Source: Kluyvera sichuanensis (lineage in GTDB: Bacteria > Pseudomonadota > Gammaproteobacteria > Enterobacterales > Enterobacteriaceae). Taken from it: a stretch of 64,000 nucleotides of DNA. Below are positions 33,315 through 42,400 of this stretch, piece by piece. Where the stretch lies: the NCBI RefSeq assembly GCF_014218705.1, contig NZ_JABBJF010000006.1, positions 62,001 to 126,000 on the forward strand, read 5' to 3'. The position numbers and the translations under genes were made by a program. The notes beneath the pieces were generated by a model. That model worked only from the letters and a program-made list of their open reading frames with translations, ran no database searches and was not told the origin of the DNA. Position 1 is the first letter of the stretch. Every line of letters begins with the position of its first letter.

Positions 33315-33914
33315 ATGGCCAGCACAGCTAATCAGCCGTTCCTGGCTGCCATTCAGTTATTCGTGGATAGTTCTAAGCAGGAAATGGACGAGGTTGTGCG
33401 CCGGACGGGTATCAAAATACTGGGCCGCCTGGTTGAGATGTCCCCCGTGGGTCAGCCTGAAACGTGGGAAGTGAATCAGACGGCGTCAGCCTATAACACT
33501 GCCGTTCGTGAGCATAACGCAGCGCTTCGCGATGACCCAGCAAACGTGACGAAGTCCGGGCGCCTTAAACGCGGGCTGCGAGTGAACGACTCGATGGACA
33601 TCAAAAAGCCTGACGGCTATGTCGGCGGGCGCTTCAAGAACAACTGGTATGTGGGCTTTGATAGCCAGCCGACCCAATCCAACGATACACCTGATGCCTC
33701 CGGCCAGGGTTCCAACTCCCGCGGTCTGGCGGTGCTCGAGGTGTTCCGGGTAGGCCAGGTCAGCTCGATTTTCTTCACCAATAATCTGCCATATGCAGCA
33801 GCACTGGAGAACGGGCATTCCGGCCAGGCACCCGGCGGCATGGTGGGTATCACTGCGCTGGATGCTGCGCAGTTGTTCCGTGAGGCAATGAGCGAGGTGC
33901 GCAATGGCCAGTGA
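33315..33914 (+). CDS. Tail completion / HK97 gp10-like protein
   Basis: 199 residues from ATG 33315 (MASTANQPFLAAIQLFVDSS); a GTG at 33309 is in frame. Elements ILGRLVEMSPVGQPETWEVN, KSGRLKRGLRVND and LPYAAALENGHSGQAPGGMV are typical of gp10-like neck proteins. These connect head and tail. The end overlaps the next gene by 11 bp. Confidence 0.82.
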   Translation: MASTANQPFLAAIQLFVDSSKQEMDEVVRRTGIKILGRLVEMSPVGQPETWEVNQTASAYNTAVREHNAALRDDPANVTKSGRLKRGLRVNDSMDIKKPDGYVGGRFKNNWYVGFDSQPTQSNDTPDASGQGSNSRGLAVLEVFRVGQVSSIFFTNNLPYAAALENGHSGQAPGGMVGITALDAAQLFREAMSEVRNGQ

Positions 33915-34353
33915 CCAGTCAATGCGAATTGCTGAACTACTGGAGAGCCGCATTGCGGTTATCTGCTCTTCTCTCGGGCTGCCAGTAGCCTGGCCGAATA
34001 TACCGTTCACTCCCCCGGATAGCTCACCATACGGGCGTGCTTATGTTCTGCCGGCGCAGACGGTGGGGCAAGACCTGGGTGGTCAATTGCGAACCTATCA
34101 GGGCATCCTGCAGTTCAACGTCATTGATCCCGCAGGTGGCGGCGTCACTCAGGCCAGGGGGCTGGCAAAGTCTGTCGCTGATGCGTTTCCGGAGGGACTT
34201 CCGCTGGTGGATGGTGACCTGACGGTCTACATCAACGGGCCGCCACAGATTCGCTCACCAATACAGGATCGCCCGACCTCTGCACCAAACGGCAGTAGTG
34301 GCTCCATCACCTATACCATCCCCATCGGCATGCAATATCGCGCTGATTACTGA
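33904..34353 (+). CDS. Tail terminator protein (DUF4128-like)
   Basis: 149 residues. MRIAELLESRIAVICSSLGL, then GGQLRTYQGILQFNVIDPAG and the closing TIPIGMQYRADY fit the DUF4128 / lambda gpU-like tail terminator group, which caps the tail tube. Terminator follows 3 bp after its stop. Confidence 0.82.
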   Translation: MASDQSMRIAELLESRIAVICSSLGLPVAWPNIPFTPPDSSPYGRAYVLPAQTVGQDLGGQLRTYQGILQFNVIDPAGGGVTQARGLAKSVADAFPEGLPLVDGDLTVYINGPPQIRSPIQDRPTSAPNGSSGSITYTIPIGMQYRADY

Positions 34354-34378
34354 CCCGCCGCCCGGCGGGTTTTTTATT
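34353..34378 (+). terminator. Terminator before tail tube gene
   Basis: ACCCGCCG-CC-CGGCGGGT then TTTTTATT. Confidence 0.88.
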
Positions 34379-34399
34379 ACCTAAATTCAGGAGAATGCA

Positions 34400-35332
34400 A
34401 TGGCATTCGCAATCCCTAACGGGTCGCGTGTAAACGTGGCCAAGGCCTATCTGGCCGCAATTACCTTTACTGCGGCATCCAATGCGACGGAATGCGAACT
34501 GACCGTTGCCTCGGCTGCCGGCATTCTGGCTGGCGATGTTGTCCAGGTTAACTCTGGCTGGCTGAAGCTCGATAACATGGTACTTCGCGTGAAGTCGGTC
34601 ACTGGTACCAAAATCGTGCTGGAAGCGTTCGATACCACCGATACCAATAAATTCCCGGCCGGTACTGGCGCGGGCACGCTTCGCAAAATTGACTCGTGGA
34701 TCACCATGCCACAGGTCATGACCTTATCTACCGAAGGTGGCGACCAGCAGACCATCAGCGTGCAGTTCCTGGAAGATGATAAGGCTCGTACTATCCCGAC
34801 GTTTAAAAACGCGGTCGTTCAGGTCTATACCTTCGCTCACGATCCGTTGCTCGCCATCTACAAACGACTCATTGAACTGGATGAGTCAAGCGATACGACG
34901 GCAATCTGGTTCCACAACCAGCGCGGCAAGGCTGACCGTTACTATTCTGCGAAAGTCTCATTCCAGAAGGTTCCAAAGACTGAAATCAACGCCGTAGAAA
35001 GCAACGAAGCGCGCATGAACTTCGAATCGGATATGCAGATTTACCCGATCGCTGACTCTTCCGCTGTGCCGCTGGCGTTCCTGACAGACCTGCTGGCAAC
35101 CAAGTCTGTTGCCTCTGGCTCACCTCTGGACCTGGCTGTTGTCATGCAGGGTGGTTCAGCGCCTTACACCTACGTATGGAAGAAAGGAGGTACCGCCATT
35201 CCTGGCAAAACCGCTTCGACGTTCAATATCCCATCGGTGGCATCCGGCGATGCAGGCTCTTATACCTGCGAAGTCACCGACGCCGCAGGCAAGACGCTTA
35301 CCTCGGCTGCTTGCGCCGTCACTGTCAGCTAA
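34400..35332 (+). CDS. Major tail tube protein with C-terminal Ig-like domain
   Basis: 310 residues, ribosome site CAGGAG. The first about 225 residues are the tube domain (GDVVQVNSGWLKLDNMVLRV; TLSTEGGDQQTISVQFLEDD). From about residue 228 an Ig-like domain follows, with YVWKKGGTAIPGKTASTF and GDAGSYTCEVTDAAG, like lambda gpV. The tube domain polymerises around the tape measure; the Ig domain decorates the outside and may touch cell-surface sugars. Confidence 0.9.
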   Translation: MAFAIPNGSRVNVAKAYLAAITFTAASNATECELTVASAAGILAGDVVQVNSGWLKLDNMVLRVKSVTGTKIVLEAFDTTDTNKFPAGTGAGTLRKIDSWITMPQVMTLSTEGGDQQTISVQFLEDDKARTIPTFKNAVVQVYTFAHDPLLAIYKRLIELDESSDTTAIWFHNQRGKADRYYSAKVSFQKVPKTEINAVESNEARMNFESDMQIYPIADSSAVPLAFLTDLLATKSVASGSPLDLAVVMQGGSAPYTYVWKKGGTAIPGKTASTFNIPSVASGDAGSYTCEVTDAAGKTLTSAACAVTVS

Positions 35333-35557
35333 TCCTTGAAACCCGGTTCGCCGGGTTAATCAGTGCCTCGAACAGTTCTCTTTGAAATATGCATTTACTC
35401 CTACAAGGACAGTATCAATCGTGTTTTACTGGAGTTTGGAGGAACCTACTCAAAGTAAACCCCTGAATTTTTGACTAAAGATAATAATTAATCCTGTCGA
35501 TAACTAAGCGATTTTTTGAGTTAAAACTAAAGTCGATTGATGCAAGGGGATATGTTT
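35333..35557 (+). other. AT-rich gap before the 35558 gene
   Basis: 225 bp. The weak hairpin AACCCGG-TTCG-CCGGGTT (35339-35356) lacks a T-run. TTGACT near 35471 with TAATAAT about 10 bp on suggests a separate promoter for the inserted gene. Confidence 0.4.
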
Positions 35558-36184
35558 ATGAACTTTTTGATTTTTGTACTGGCTATTGTCGTTGCTGTTT
35601 TCGTTTATAGAAAATCCAAAAGCAGATCATTGACGAAAGGTCGGAGCAAGGTTAGAGCAACTGTAACTGCATTTGCTTTATCATTTTTTTCTTTCATCAT
35701 TCTTCTCTCGTTTGGAAGCAAGGAGCAGTCTTCAGTTCAAGAGAAAACAGTCGCTACTCTTAAGGATTCAGGCGGAGAAAAAGTCGATTTTGATCTGGTG
35801 GATAATTTTCAGAAGTCAATCTTTGATGAAATTAAGGCCATGCCAAATGGCGTCAACTATTCTAAGGAAGTATTTGATAGAGATAGAGCTTTATCCATCT
35901 TCAAGAACTATGGCGTTCGCATGAAAGATTTTGACTCAAACGTCAAAGATATTTGTAGTGCTGGCTATAACAAATGGCAGTCCTTCTATAAGTACGAAAC
36001 AAGCACATGGTTACCATTAAACTCTGAAAATTATATTGTCCAGGCTGAAGTTGAGCGAAGGGATGCCTTTAATAAAAAGAATATGGAAATGCTCAAAATT
36101 GAAACGAAAAAAATGATGGATTGCTTCTTTGAGGAGTCGCAAAAGTTACCTCAGCACATTACGCGTCAGAAACGGGATGTGTGA
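35558..36184 (+). CDS. Unrecognised AT-rich membrane protein inside the tail operon
   Basis: 208 residues from ATG 35558 (MNFLIFVLAIVVAVFVYRKS), AAGGGGA eight bases upstream; earlier ATGs are poorly spaced. Two N-terminal membrane segments (residues about 1-17 and 35-52, TAFALSFFSFIILLSF), then a soluble helical part of about 150 residues rich in Lys, Asp and Phe, with two Cys. Strongly AT-rich between GC-rich tail genes, with its own terminator and likely promoter: a textbook cargo (moron) layout. No family recognised. Lysogenic conversion or exclusion is possible but unproven. Confidence 0.75.
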   Translation: MNFLIFVLAIVVAVFVYRKSKSRSLTKGRSKVRATVTAFALSFFSFIILLSFGSKEQSSVQEKTVATLKDSGGEKVDFDLVDNFQKSIFDEIKAMPNGVNYSKEVFDRDRALSIFKNYGVRMKDFDSNVKDICSAGYNKWQSFYKYETSTWLPLNSENYIVQAEVERRDAFNKKNMEMLKIETKKMMDCFFEESQKLPQHITRQKRDV

Positions 36185-36244
36185 GAAGAAGAGCGGTTCT
36201 TAAATTAAGTTTGAAGAGTAATAAATAATCAAGCCAATAATCCC

Positions 36245-36271
36245 AAGCCTCAATTACTTGAGGCTTTTTTA
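36245..36271 (+). terminator. Terminator of the 35558 gene
   Basis: AAGCCTCAA-TTAC-TTGAGGCTT then TTTT. Confidence 0.88.
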
Positions 36272-36299
36272 AGAATTTTAAATTTTCATTCACCTTAAT

Positions 36300-36327
36300 A
36301 ACCCGCTCCGGCGGGTTTCTTTTTTTC
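36300..36327 (+). terminator. Terminator before tail chaperone gene
   Basis: AACCCGC-TCCG-GCGGGTT then TCTTTTTTT. Confidence 0.82.
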
Positions 36328-36339
36328 TAAGGAACCGAA

Positions 36340-36678
36340 ATGACCCAATTCTCCCTAATCCCAAACCCAACCTTCTCCGCAACTGCCAGCATCCCGCGCG
36401 CCGGTACCGAAGACGGCAAGCTGACCTTCACCTTCCGCCATAAGACGCTGGAAGAACTGCGCGCGATGGACGAGAAACTGCAAAAGGATGCAGCAAGCAA
36501 GAAAGCTGCTATTGAGCCGCAGGCCGATTATCTGATGGAAATCGTTGATAGCTGGGCGCTGCCGGATGAGTTCACCCGCGACAACGTGCTCGTCCTGCTT
36601 AAGAACTACCCGCGCGCGTTCGACAGTATTGGCCTGGCTTACACCAAAGAGCTGATGGGTATCCGCGAAAAAAACTGA
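36340..36678 (+). CDS. Tail assembly chaperone G
   Basis: 112 residues starting MTQFSLIPNPTFSATASIPR, followed by TFRHKTLEELRAMDEKLQKD, as in lambda G-type chaperones. They keep tape measure and tube protein in assembly-ready form. The last sense codons are GAA AAA AAC followed by TGA; the heptamer A-AAA-AAC at 36669-36675 is a canonical -1 slip site giving the G-T fusion. Confidence 0.9.
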   Translation: MTQFSLIPNPTFSATASIPRAGTEDGKLTFTFRHKTLEELRAMDEKLQKDAASKKAAIEPQADYLMEIVDSWALPDEFTRDNVLVLLKNYPRAFDSIGLAYTKELMGIREKN

Positions 36679-36983
36679 GGCAGGTCGCCGCAGCGATGTA
36701 TACGCCCGGGCCGACTCTTGCGGAGTTGAGCGCTTTTGGTTTAACGCCTGAGGACGTAGAGGAAAAGGTGGGGATCCTGCCGTCGGTTTGGAAAACCTTC
36801 ACCATCTTCTCCACGCTGGCGACCCAGTGGCGAGTTGGCGCGAGCGGGGCGACCGGCCTTGATTACAACGTACTCCCCTGGATGTTTGAGTTACACGGGG
36901 TTGAGGATGCGGCGGCCTGTATGACTGACCTTCAAATCATGGAAAGCGAGGCGCTTAAGGTAATGCATAAGGAGACGAAATAA
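36340..36983 (+). CDS. Tail assembly chaperone GT by -1 frameshift
   Basis: A minority of ribosomes slip back one base at A-AAA-AAC (36669-36675) and continue in the frame coding LRQVAAAMYTPGPTLAELSA to the stop at 36983, adding about 103 residues (T domain). The T frame has no ribosome site of its own and is open from before the slip. The T part ends with ALKVMHKETK. GT in lambda binds the tape measure and recruits tube protein, then leaves. The stop overlaps the tape measure ATG (TAATG). Confidence 0.88.
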
Positions 36984-39793
36984 TGTCAGACCAAATCGCC
37001 TCGATTACTTTGAGGGCTGATGTTGCCGACCTGAAAACAGCCAGCAATGAACTGGATAAACTCGGAGAGGCAGCGGCTGGTGCCGTCGGCAAAGCTGATG
37101 ACCTGAATAGTGTTTTCCGTGCCGGTGCTGAGTCTACCAAACAAGGCACGGCAGGGATTAAGGAGCAACAGACCGCGCTGAAGGGGCTGCTGGAGAACAT
37201 CGACCCAGTAAACAAGGCGCTGAACCGGCTTGACGAGCAGCAGGCAGCGCTGCGTAACTTCCAGGCGAAGGGATTTCTTGATACCGATTCGTTCCAGACG
37301 TATAGCAAAATCCTGGACGATACCCGCCTAAAGCTGACTGACACTGGCGAAGCAGCGGCGAAAGCTCAGGCTGAACTGGCAGCCACCCAGGCCGCCGAGA
37401 AGCAATCTGCCGCGCTGAAAAATCTGCTGGGTTCCATCGATCCAACCATCCGGGCGTTCAACTCGCTGGATGAGCAGCATGCGCAGTTGGTGGCGCACTT
37501 CGAGTCTGGGCGCATCAATAGCGCTCAGTTCGAGCACTTCAACACCATCCTGAACCAGACACGTGAGCGACTCACTGGCGTGGCTGACGTTCTGCCAGAG
37601 GCGCTATCCCGCCAGGAAGCAGCGGCTCGCCGTGCCGGTATCTCCGTGGGCCAGTACAGTGCCGCCATGCGCACGTTACCAGCGCAGCTCACCGATATCG
37701 CCACACAGTTGGCTGGTGGGCAGTCTCCGTTCCTTATCCTGCTCCAGCAGGGTGGGCAGATTAAAGACTCATTCGGTGGAGTTGGAAACACCCTAAAAAT
37801 TTTACTGACCTATCTCAACCCGACAACTGCCACGCTCGGATTAGCGGCACTGGCATTTAGCGGATTAGCCGTTGCTGTGTACAAGGCCCGACAGGAGATA
37901 GATGAGGCTAACCTCGCGGTCAAAGACACACTGGGGATGAGCGGGGAGTATGCGAGTAAACTGGCGTTAAATATCAGGGCGATCGCCGATGCATCCGGGG
38001 ATTCAATCAAGAATGTTACGTCGCTGTTCATCTCAACAAAGGATGGCGCAGATGAAGCCGTACAGAAGATGCTTTCTGTGGGGATCAGCTACCAGGATGC
38101 GAAAACAAAGATAGCTGAGTACAAAGGTTCTTCTGATTTCACCAGCATTAACGAGTCCATAGAGGCGCATCGTCGGCAGGTTCTCGGGATCCCAGATGCA
38201 TGGAGTTCCGCGGCTGAGGCAGTCAAAAATTATTACACCGGTGCAGATCAAGGAAAGCAAAGCGTCGCCCTCGGCGGGGCGATTGACCCTATTACCGCCA
38301 CCATTGAGCGAGCTAAAGCGCTCAGAGAAGGTCTAAACAAGGCAACGATAGAGGGAAACCTTGCGGTAAAAGATTCGGTTGACTGGATTAACAAAGAGTA
38401 CCTTGCCGCAGACAGCGTGGCCAATGCAGAAGAACGCCTCAGGAAGGCGAGGGAGCAGTCCCGGAAAATTGCATTCTCAGGCGATAAGGAAGCTATTGCG
38501 AATGCTCAGCAGCTTATTGCCTTGCGTCAGAGGGAGGTCGTGGATGCAATAAAGCAGAGGGATAAAAAGGATAATCCCAAATCACCCGCCGTTAAGGTTG
38601 ATGCTGGTGATCGCACCATCGAAAACTATCAGGCGCAGTTGAGGACATTGACTCAAACCCTTGAGACGTTACGACAGACCGGTGATACGCAGGTTAAAAA
38701 CACTGAGCTCAGCAAGCAGCAATCTCGCTTCGCCGAACTGGATGAGGCGGCAAGGGCCAGGGCGTTAACCACCCAGGAGCAGTCTCTGCTTGCCAGTCGA
38801 GAGACAATTTTGAATGCCGCCAAGTTGGTGGATCAGAAGAACAAAGAGATTGAGGCTCAGCAGAAGGTTAATGGCCTGGCGCAGCAGGCGAATAAGTATG
38901 TGACACAGATGTCCGAAAAGACCGCTGCATTGCAGGATGGTGCTGGTTTGAGCAACCGTCAGGCGCAACGGTTACGTGAGGAGGCACAACTCCGCCAAGG
39001 CTGGTTGAACAGTGGCGGCAAGCTTGAAGATGCTGGCTATGAAAAGGAACTGTCAGCCCTCAGGAATTATTACGCTGAAGAGGATAAGCTGCGAGGCGAC
39101 TGGAAATCAGGGGCGGTTAGTGGCTGGAATGAATATCTGGACTCTGCTACCGACACATACGGAGCGGTTAAGAACGTGGCAGGCTCCGCGCTCACCGGAA
39201 TATCCGATATGCTGACCGACCTTGTGATGACCGGCAATGCGTCAATTAAGTCGTTCGGGATGTCGATGCTGAAAATGATCGCGCAGGTCGTGAATCAGCT
39301 GATGGTCGCCTATGCAGTGCAAGCAGCTATGGGCTGGATTGGTAGTAGCTCAGCACCCTCGACAGGGGGAGGGCAGTCATTTGCTGTTCCTTCTCCACAC
39401 CTTAACGCCAAAGGCGGTGTATATGAGTCACAGGGGCTGCACAGCTATGTGAATGGAGTCTACGATTCACCTCAATATTTTGCATTCCAGGGCGCTGCCA
39501 GGTTTGCCAAAGGGGGTGTGTTTGGTGAGGCGGGGCCTGAGGCCATCATGCCGCTGACGAGAGATTCTGCTGGGCGGCTTGGTGTCAGGGCGCAGGGCGG
39601 CGGTGGATCCCAACCTCAGGTCAACATTGATATTTACGTCGACAATAAGGGCAACACATCATCAACCACTTCTGGTAATGGAAGTGATGCTGCAAGGGCG
39701 CTAGGGAAGGAAATCGAAGCCAAGGTGACTGAGATCTTAGTGAGGGCATCAAGGAGCGATGGCCTACTCGGACGACGGTTCCAGACGAAGTAA
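36983..39793 (+). CDS. Tail tape measure protein
   Basis: 936 residues, the longest gene but one in the prophage. The long coiled-coil N-terminal part (SDQIASITLRADVADLKTAS), a hydrophobic patch around residues 265-300 (LGLAALAFSGLAVAVY), further coiled coils and a glycine-rich C-terminus (FGEAGPEAIMPLTRDSAG) are typical. It fixes tail length and may reach the host membrane during DNA injection, relevant to a nuclease target such as the DUF4041 protein nearby. Intact frame. Confidence 0.93.
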   Translation: MSDQIASITLRADVADLKTASNELDKLGEAAAGAVGKADDLNSVFRAGAESTKQGTAGIKEQQTALKGLLENIDPVNKALNRLDEQQAALRNFQAKGFLDTDSFQTYSKILDDTRLKLTDTGEAAAKAQAELAATQAAEKQSAALKNLLGSIDPTIRAFNSLDEQHAQLVAHFESGRINSAQFEHFNTILNQTRERLTGVADVLPEALSRQEAAARRAGISVGQYSAAMRTLPAQLTDIATQLAGGQSPFLILLQQGGQIKDSFGGVGNTLKILLTYLNPTTATLGLAALAFSGLAVAVYKARQEIDEANLAVKDTLGMSGEYASKLALNIRAIADASGDSIKNVTSLFISTKDGADEAVQKMLSVGISYQDAKTKIAEYKGSSDFTSINESIEAHRRQVLGIPDAWSSAAEAVKNYYTGADQGKQSVALGGAIDPITATIERAKALREGLNKATIEGNLAVKDSVDWINKEYLAADSVANAEERLRKAREQSRKIAFSGDKEAIANAQQLIALRQREVVDAIKQRDKKDNPKSPAVKVDAGDRTIENYQAQLRTLTQTLETLRQTGDTQVKNTELSKQQSRFAELDEAARARALTTQEQSLLASRETILNAAKLVDQKNKEIEAQQKVNGLAQQANKYVTQMSEKTAALQDGAGLSNRQAQRLREEAQLRQGWLNSGGKLEDAGYEKELSALRNYYAEEDKLRGDWKSGAVSGWNEYLDSATDTYGAVKNVAGSALTGISDMLTDLVMTGNASIKSFGMSMLKMIAQVVNQLMVAYAVQAAMGWIGSSSAPSTGGGQSFAVPSPHLNAKGGVYESQGLHSYVNGVYDSPQYFAFQGAARFAKGGVFGEAGPEAIMPLTRDSAGRLGVRAQGGGGSQPQVNIDIYVDNKGNTSSTTSGNGSDAARALGKEIEAKVTEILVRASRSDGLLGRRFQTK

Positions 39794-39896
39794 TTTTCAT
39801 TGAAGTGATTTTGAGAAAGCAATATCGCACGTACCTGGTTACACCAAAACATCCCCTGGTTATTATGCACAAAGCCATACTAATCAGGGGATGATA

Positions 39897-40244
39897 ATGC
39901 GCTTTTCAAGAACTGTGGTTTTGCTATTAGTTATTGGGGTAAGTGGATGCAAAAATTTAACTGATTTAAGGAGTAAGGATCCTGACCTTACGCTTACTTC
40001 AAGTAAGTCGACGCAAGAAGTGGCAGAATGTTTGCTATTTGGATGGCAGTCTCAAAAGCTTCTGGATGGCAGCACAATAAATACGTTTATACAGCCATAT
40101 CCTGGGGGCAAGACGGTTTATACCGAGAACTACACCGCGGCAGCAGATATTGTTAAATATGATGCTGGTTCACAGGTAAGGCTATACCTACGGAGTTGGT
40201 ATATTAGAGATACTTTCGAAAAGATAGCAAAAACATGCATTTGA
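39897..40244 (+). CDS. Unrecognised phage lipoprotein inserted after tape measure
   Basis: 115 residues from ATG 39897 (MRFSRTVVLLLVIGVSGCKN): signal peptide with lipobox VSGC, so mature Cys18 is probably lipidated. The mature part of about 98 residues has two other Cys (ECLLFG, KTCI) that could form a disulphide. AT-rich and followed by a terminator. Prophage lipoproteins such as Cor or lipoproteins of T5 and phi80 block phage receptors; similarity here is only in layout, not sequence. Function is inference. Confidence 0.72.
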   Translation: MRFSRTVVLLLVIGVSGCKNLTDLRSKDPDLTLTSSKSTQEVAECLLFGWQSQKLLDGSTINTFIQPYPGGKTVYTENYTAAADIVKYDAGSQVRLYLRSWYIRDTFEKIAKTCI

Positions 40245-40247
40245 CCA

Positions 40248-40274
40248 AAAGCCTCGCCACGCGGGGCTTTTTTA
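40248..40274 (+). terminator. Terminator after lipoprotein gene
   Basis: AAGCCtCGC-CAC-GCGgGGCTT then TTTT. Confidence 0.82.
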
Positions 40275-40303
40275 CACCTATAGCCGAGAGGCAGGGGAGC
40301 ATT

Positions 40304-40507
40304 ATGACTTTAGAAGAACGCATTGAAGCGCTGGAAGCGGCGATTGCAAATCAGCGGAACGACATGAAAGAAGCCGTTAGTTCAGCCATCCAGAACGCGA
40401 TGCGTCCAGGTGGTTGCCTGTACACTGCGTTAAAATCAGATACGCCATTCAATGTTGCTTGCGGTCAGGTGTTCATTGAGATGCCAAAATTAATGCGGGA
40501 GCGGTAA
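40304..40507 (+). CDS. Small coiled-coil phage protein
   Basis: 67 residues from ATG 40304 (MTLEERIEALEAAIANQRND), ribosome site AGGGGAG. The N-terminal heptad coiled coil is followed by a short domain with one Cys (PGGCLYTALKSDTPFNVACG). Function unknown. It faces the divergent end of the minus-strand nuclease gene. Confidence 0.6.
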   Translation: MTLEERIEALEAAIANQRNDMKEAVSSAIQNAMRPGGCLYTALKSDTPFNVACGQVFIEMPKLMRER

Positions 40508-40629
40508 AAGCGGCCAAGATTTTGGCCGCCATACGTTATAAAGAAATATTAGATTAGAGCAGAAGCTCGATTTGATTATTTCTATTATATACAACCTCTA
40601 TATTTTGGCAAAGCACCTAGCCGCATCGC

Positions 40630-42243
40630 CTAAATGGCATCAGCAAATTGAGAATGCCTTGCATTCTGATATGGGGTTGAAGCGATATCCGCTTTCTGCT
40701 TACGGATTGCCATGGTTTCATAGTAATGCTGAGCAGTAGCCGTCTCGATGAAGTCAACATCATTCCCAGCGATTTCAAAAACAGCCTCTTTAATTTCGCT
40801 TAATTTTATATTGAAAAATTCTTTACGTTTATTAACTAGGTTAGTACGTTGTTCATTGAAGCGCTGGTGGAGCATGTTTTCCATCGCAGGGGCATCTTCA
40901 CTGAAGATCATTGCATGTACATCGAAAAGGAATGGGACAGATGCACTACCCAGTTCATCCACTCTATCTTGAGGATCAAGACGCCGCGTCATACCAATTT
41001 TAAATACATCATCACCAAACGAGCCAACATTAGAGATAACGTACACGTGGCCGCGTTTAGTTTGCTGGGCCATAGAAAGGGCTTTTTGACCTTTCAACAA
41101 TGCATCTTCTAAGGCATGTTCTAATTCGGATACCTTCGCTTGGTGCTTCGCCACTTGTTCAGCTGTCATTTGGGCTAACTTCGATTCCATTTCTTTACGG
41201 GCTTTATCCAACGCTTTTTGGGCGCGACGTTCTTCATCTTCAGCCTCTCGAAGTGCACGATCGATTTCGGCTTGGGCTCGCTTCTCTTCAGCCATCTGGG
41301 CGCGGATTTCACGTTGTTCCTCTCGCTCTTCTTGCTTTTTCAAGCGATATTCATGTGTAAGTCGAAGTTCATCTAGCTTCAAATCTAAAAAAGCACGATT
41401 GATGTAAATCTGATTAACTTCATTCATCTTATTCAAGGCATCAAAGGCTTTATAAATTCTTTGCTCCATTTGATGGACGTTTTTGAATGTGCAGTTTGCA
41501 ATAGCTGCATCACATTCGCCATTGAATGCACGCGCTGTCATCTGAATACCGCGAGTGGTCATTTTACGGCCTTCACTTTTGGAGCCACCAACCGTCCATT
41601 CTGCAGGGCAGTGAATTGCGCCAAATTCAGTTTTGTCACGTAGCAGGTTTTTTTGTCGTTCACGACATGCCTTGATCGCATCCTGAAAACTAGACGAGGT
41701 ATCAAAATCGAAGTGTGGTGCATAGAACCCCATGTCGGCAAATTCCATATCATCTTTATAAATTGACAGGGCTTCTTCCAACTCATCGTAAGTGATTTTT
41801 TTCTCACGATAGGATTTACGCAGTTCATCAATCTGTTTTTCAATTTCTGTACGCTTGACTCTCTGTGTTTCTAAAGCAGCCAGTGCCTCTGCGTTCATCC
41901 GTTTCGCAGCTAAACGGGCATCGGATAGAATATCTTCTGCACGCTGAGTTATAGATTTTGCATCGCGTTCACCGGCTGCAATCGTCTTGACAGCCTCAGC
42001 TTTTGCCTCGTTAAGGCTGTGTTGTGAATCATTGATTAACTCTTCAGCGCTTTGCTTGGCGGCATTCACGATTCGTTCAGCTTCTGCCTCAGCATTGGTG
42101 ATTGTTGCATAGCGCTCAAGTCGTGCTGCTTTTTCTGCTGCATCGGCTTTGGCTGACTTTAATTTAATGATATTAATCACGAAAAGGGTTAAAACCACTA
42201 CTAAAGCTACAGCCCCAATGGCTGCATAATGCACAATATTCAT
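40630..42243 (-). CDS. Membrane-anchored DUF4041 / GIY-YIG nuclease, SNIPE-like
   Basis: 537 residues. Order: N-terminal membrane segment (residues about 5-24, HYAAIGAVALVVVLTLFVIN); long coiled coil; DUF4041 region about residues 150-330 (containing GFYAPHFDFDTSSSFQDAIK); second charged coiled coil; C-terminal T5orf172-type GIY-YIG domain about 398-480 with GHVYVISN, KIGMTRR, ENMLHQRF (Glu) and KEFFNI (Asn). All nuclease motif residues are present. I recall that proteins of this exact layout include the anti-phage system SNIPE, an inner-membrane nuclease that cuts phage DNA as it enters. Minus strand inside a plus-strand late operon, AGGGA before ATG, own promoter likely: expressed in the lysogen. 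Confidence 0.85.
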   Translation of the reverse strand: MNIVHYAAIGAVALVVVLTLFVINIIKLKSAKADAAEKAARLERYATITNAEAEAERIVNAAKQSAEELINDSQHSLNEAKAEAVKTIAAGERDAKSITQRAEDILSDARLAAKRMNAEALAALETQRVKRTEIEKQIDELRKSYREKKITYDELEEALSIYKDDMEFADMGFYAPHFDFDTSSSFQDAIKACRERQKNLLRDKTEFGAIHCPAEWTVGGSKSEGRKMTTRGIQMTARAFNGECDAAIANCTFKNVHQMEQRIYKAFDALNKMNEVNQIYINRAFLDLKLDELRLTHEYRLKKQEEREEQREIRAQMAEEKRAQAEIDRALREAEDEERRAQKALDKARKEMESKLAQMTAEQVAKHQAKVSELEHALEDALLKGQKALSMAQQTKRGHVYVISNVGSFGDDVFKIGMTRRLDPQDRVDELGSASVPFLFDVHAMIFSEDAPAMENMLHQRFNEQRTNLVNKRKEFFNIKLSEIKEAVFEIAGNDVDFIETATAQHYYETMAIRKQKADIASTPYQNARHSQFADAI

Positions 42244-42352
42244 TAAACTATCCCTGTGAATTGGTTAGCTATGATGGATAAAAATATCGACGGAGTGTCA
42301 TATATTTCATCATGTTATAAATGCGAAGTAACTAATTCTTTTCTCTAGGATA
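42244..42352 (-). promoter_or_regulatory. Probable promoter region of the DUF4041 nuclease gene
   Basis: AT-rich 110 bp upstream of its ATG. On the minus strand TTTATAACATG near 42320 offers a TATAAC -10 with a poor -35. No other gene reads through here on that strand. Confidence 0.45.
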
Positions 42353-42400
42353 TTGTTTCAAATCAATTTTTTCATTGGCCTAATTAACAGCCTGATTTTC

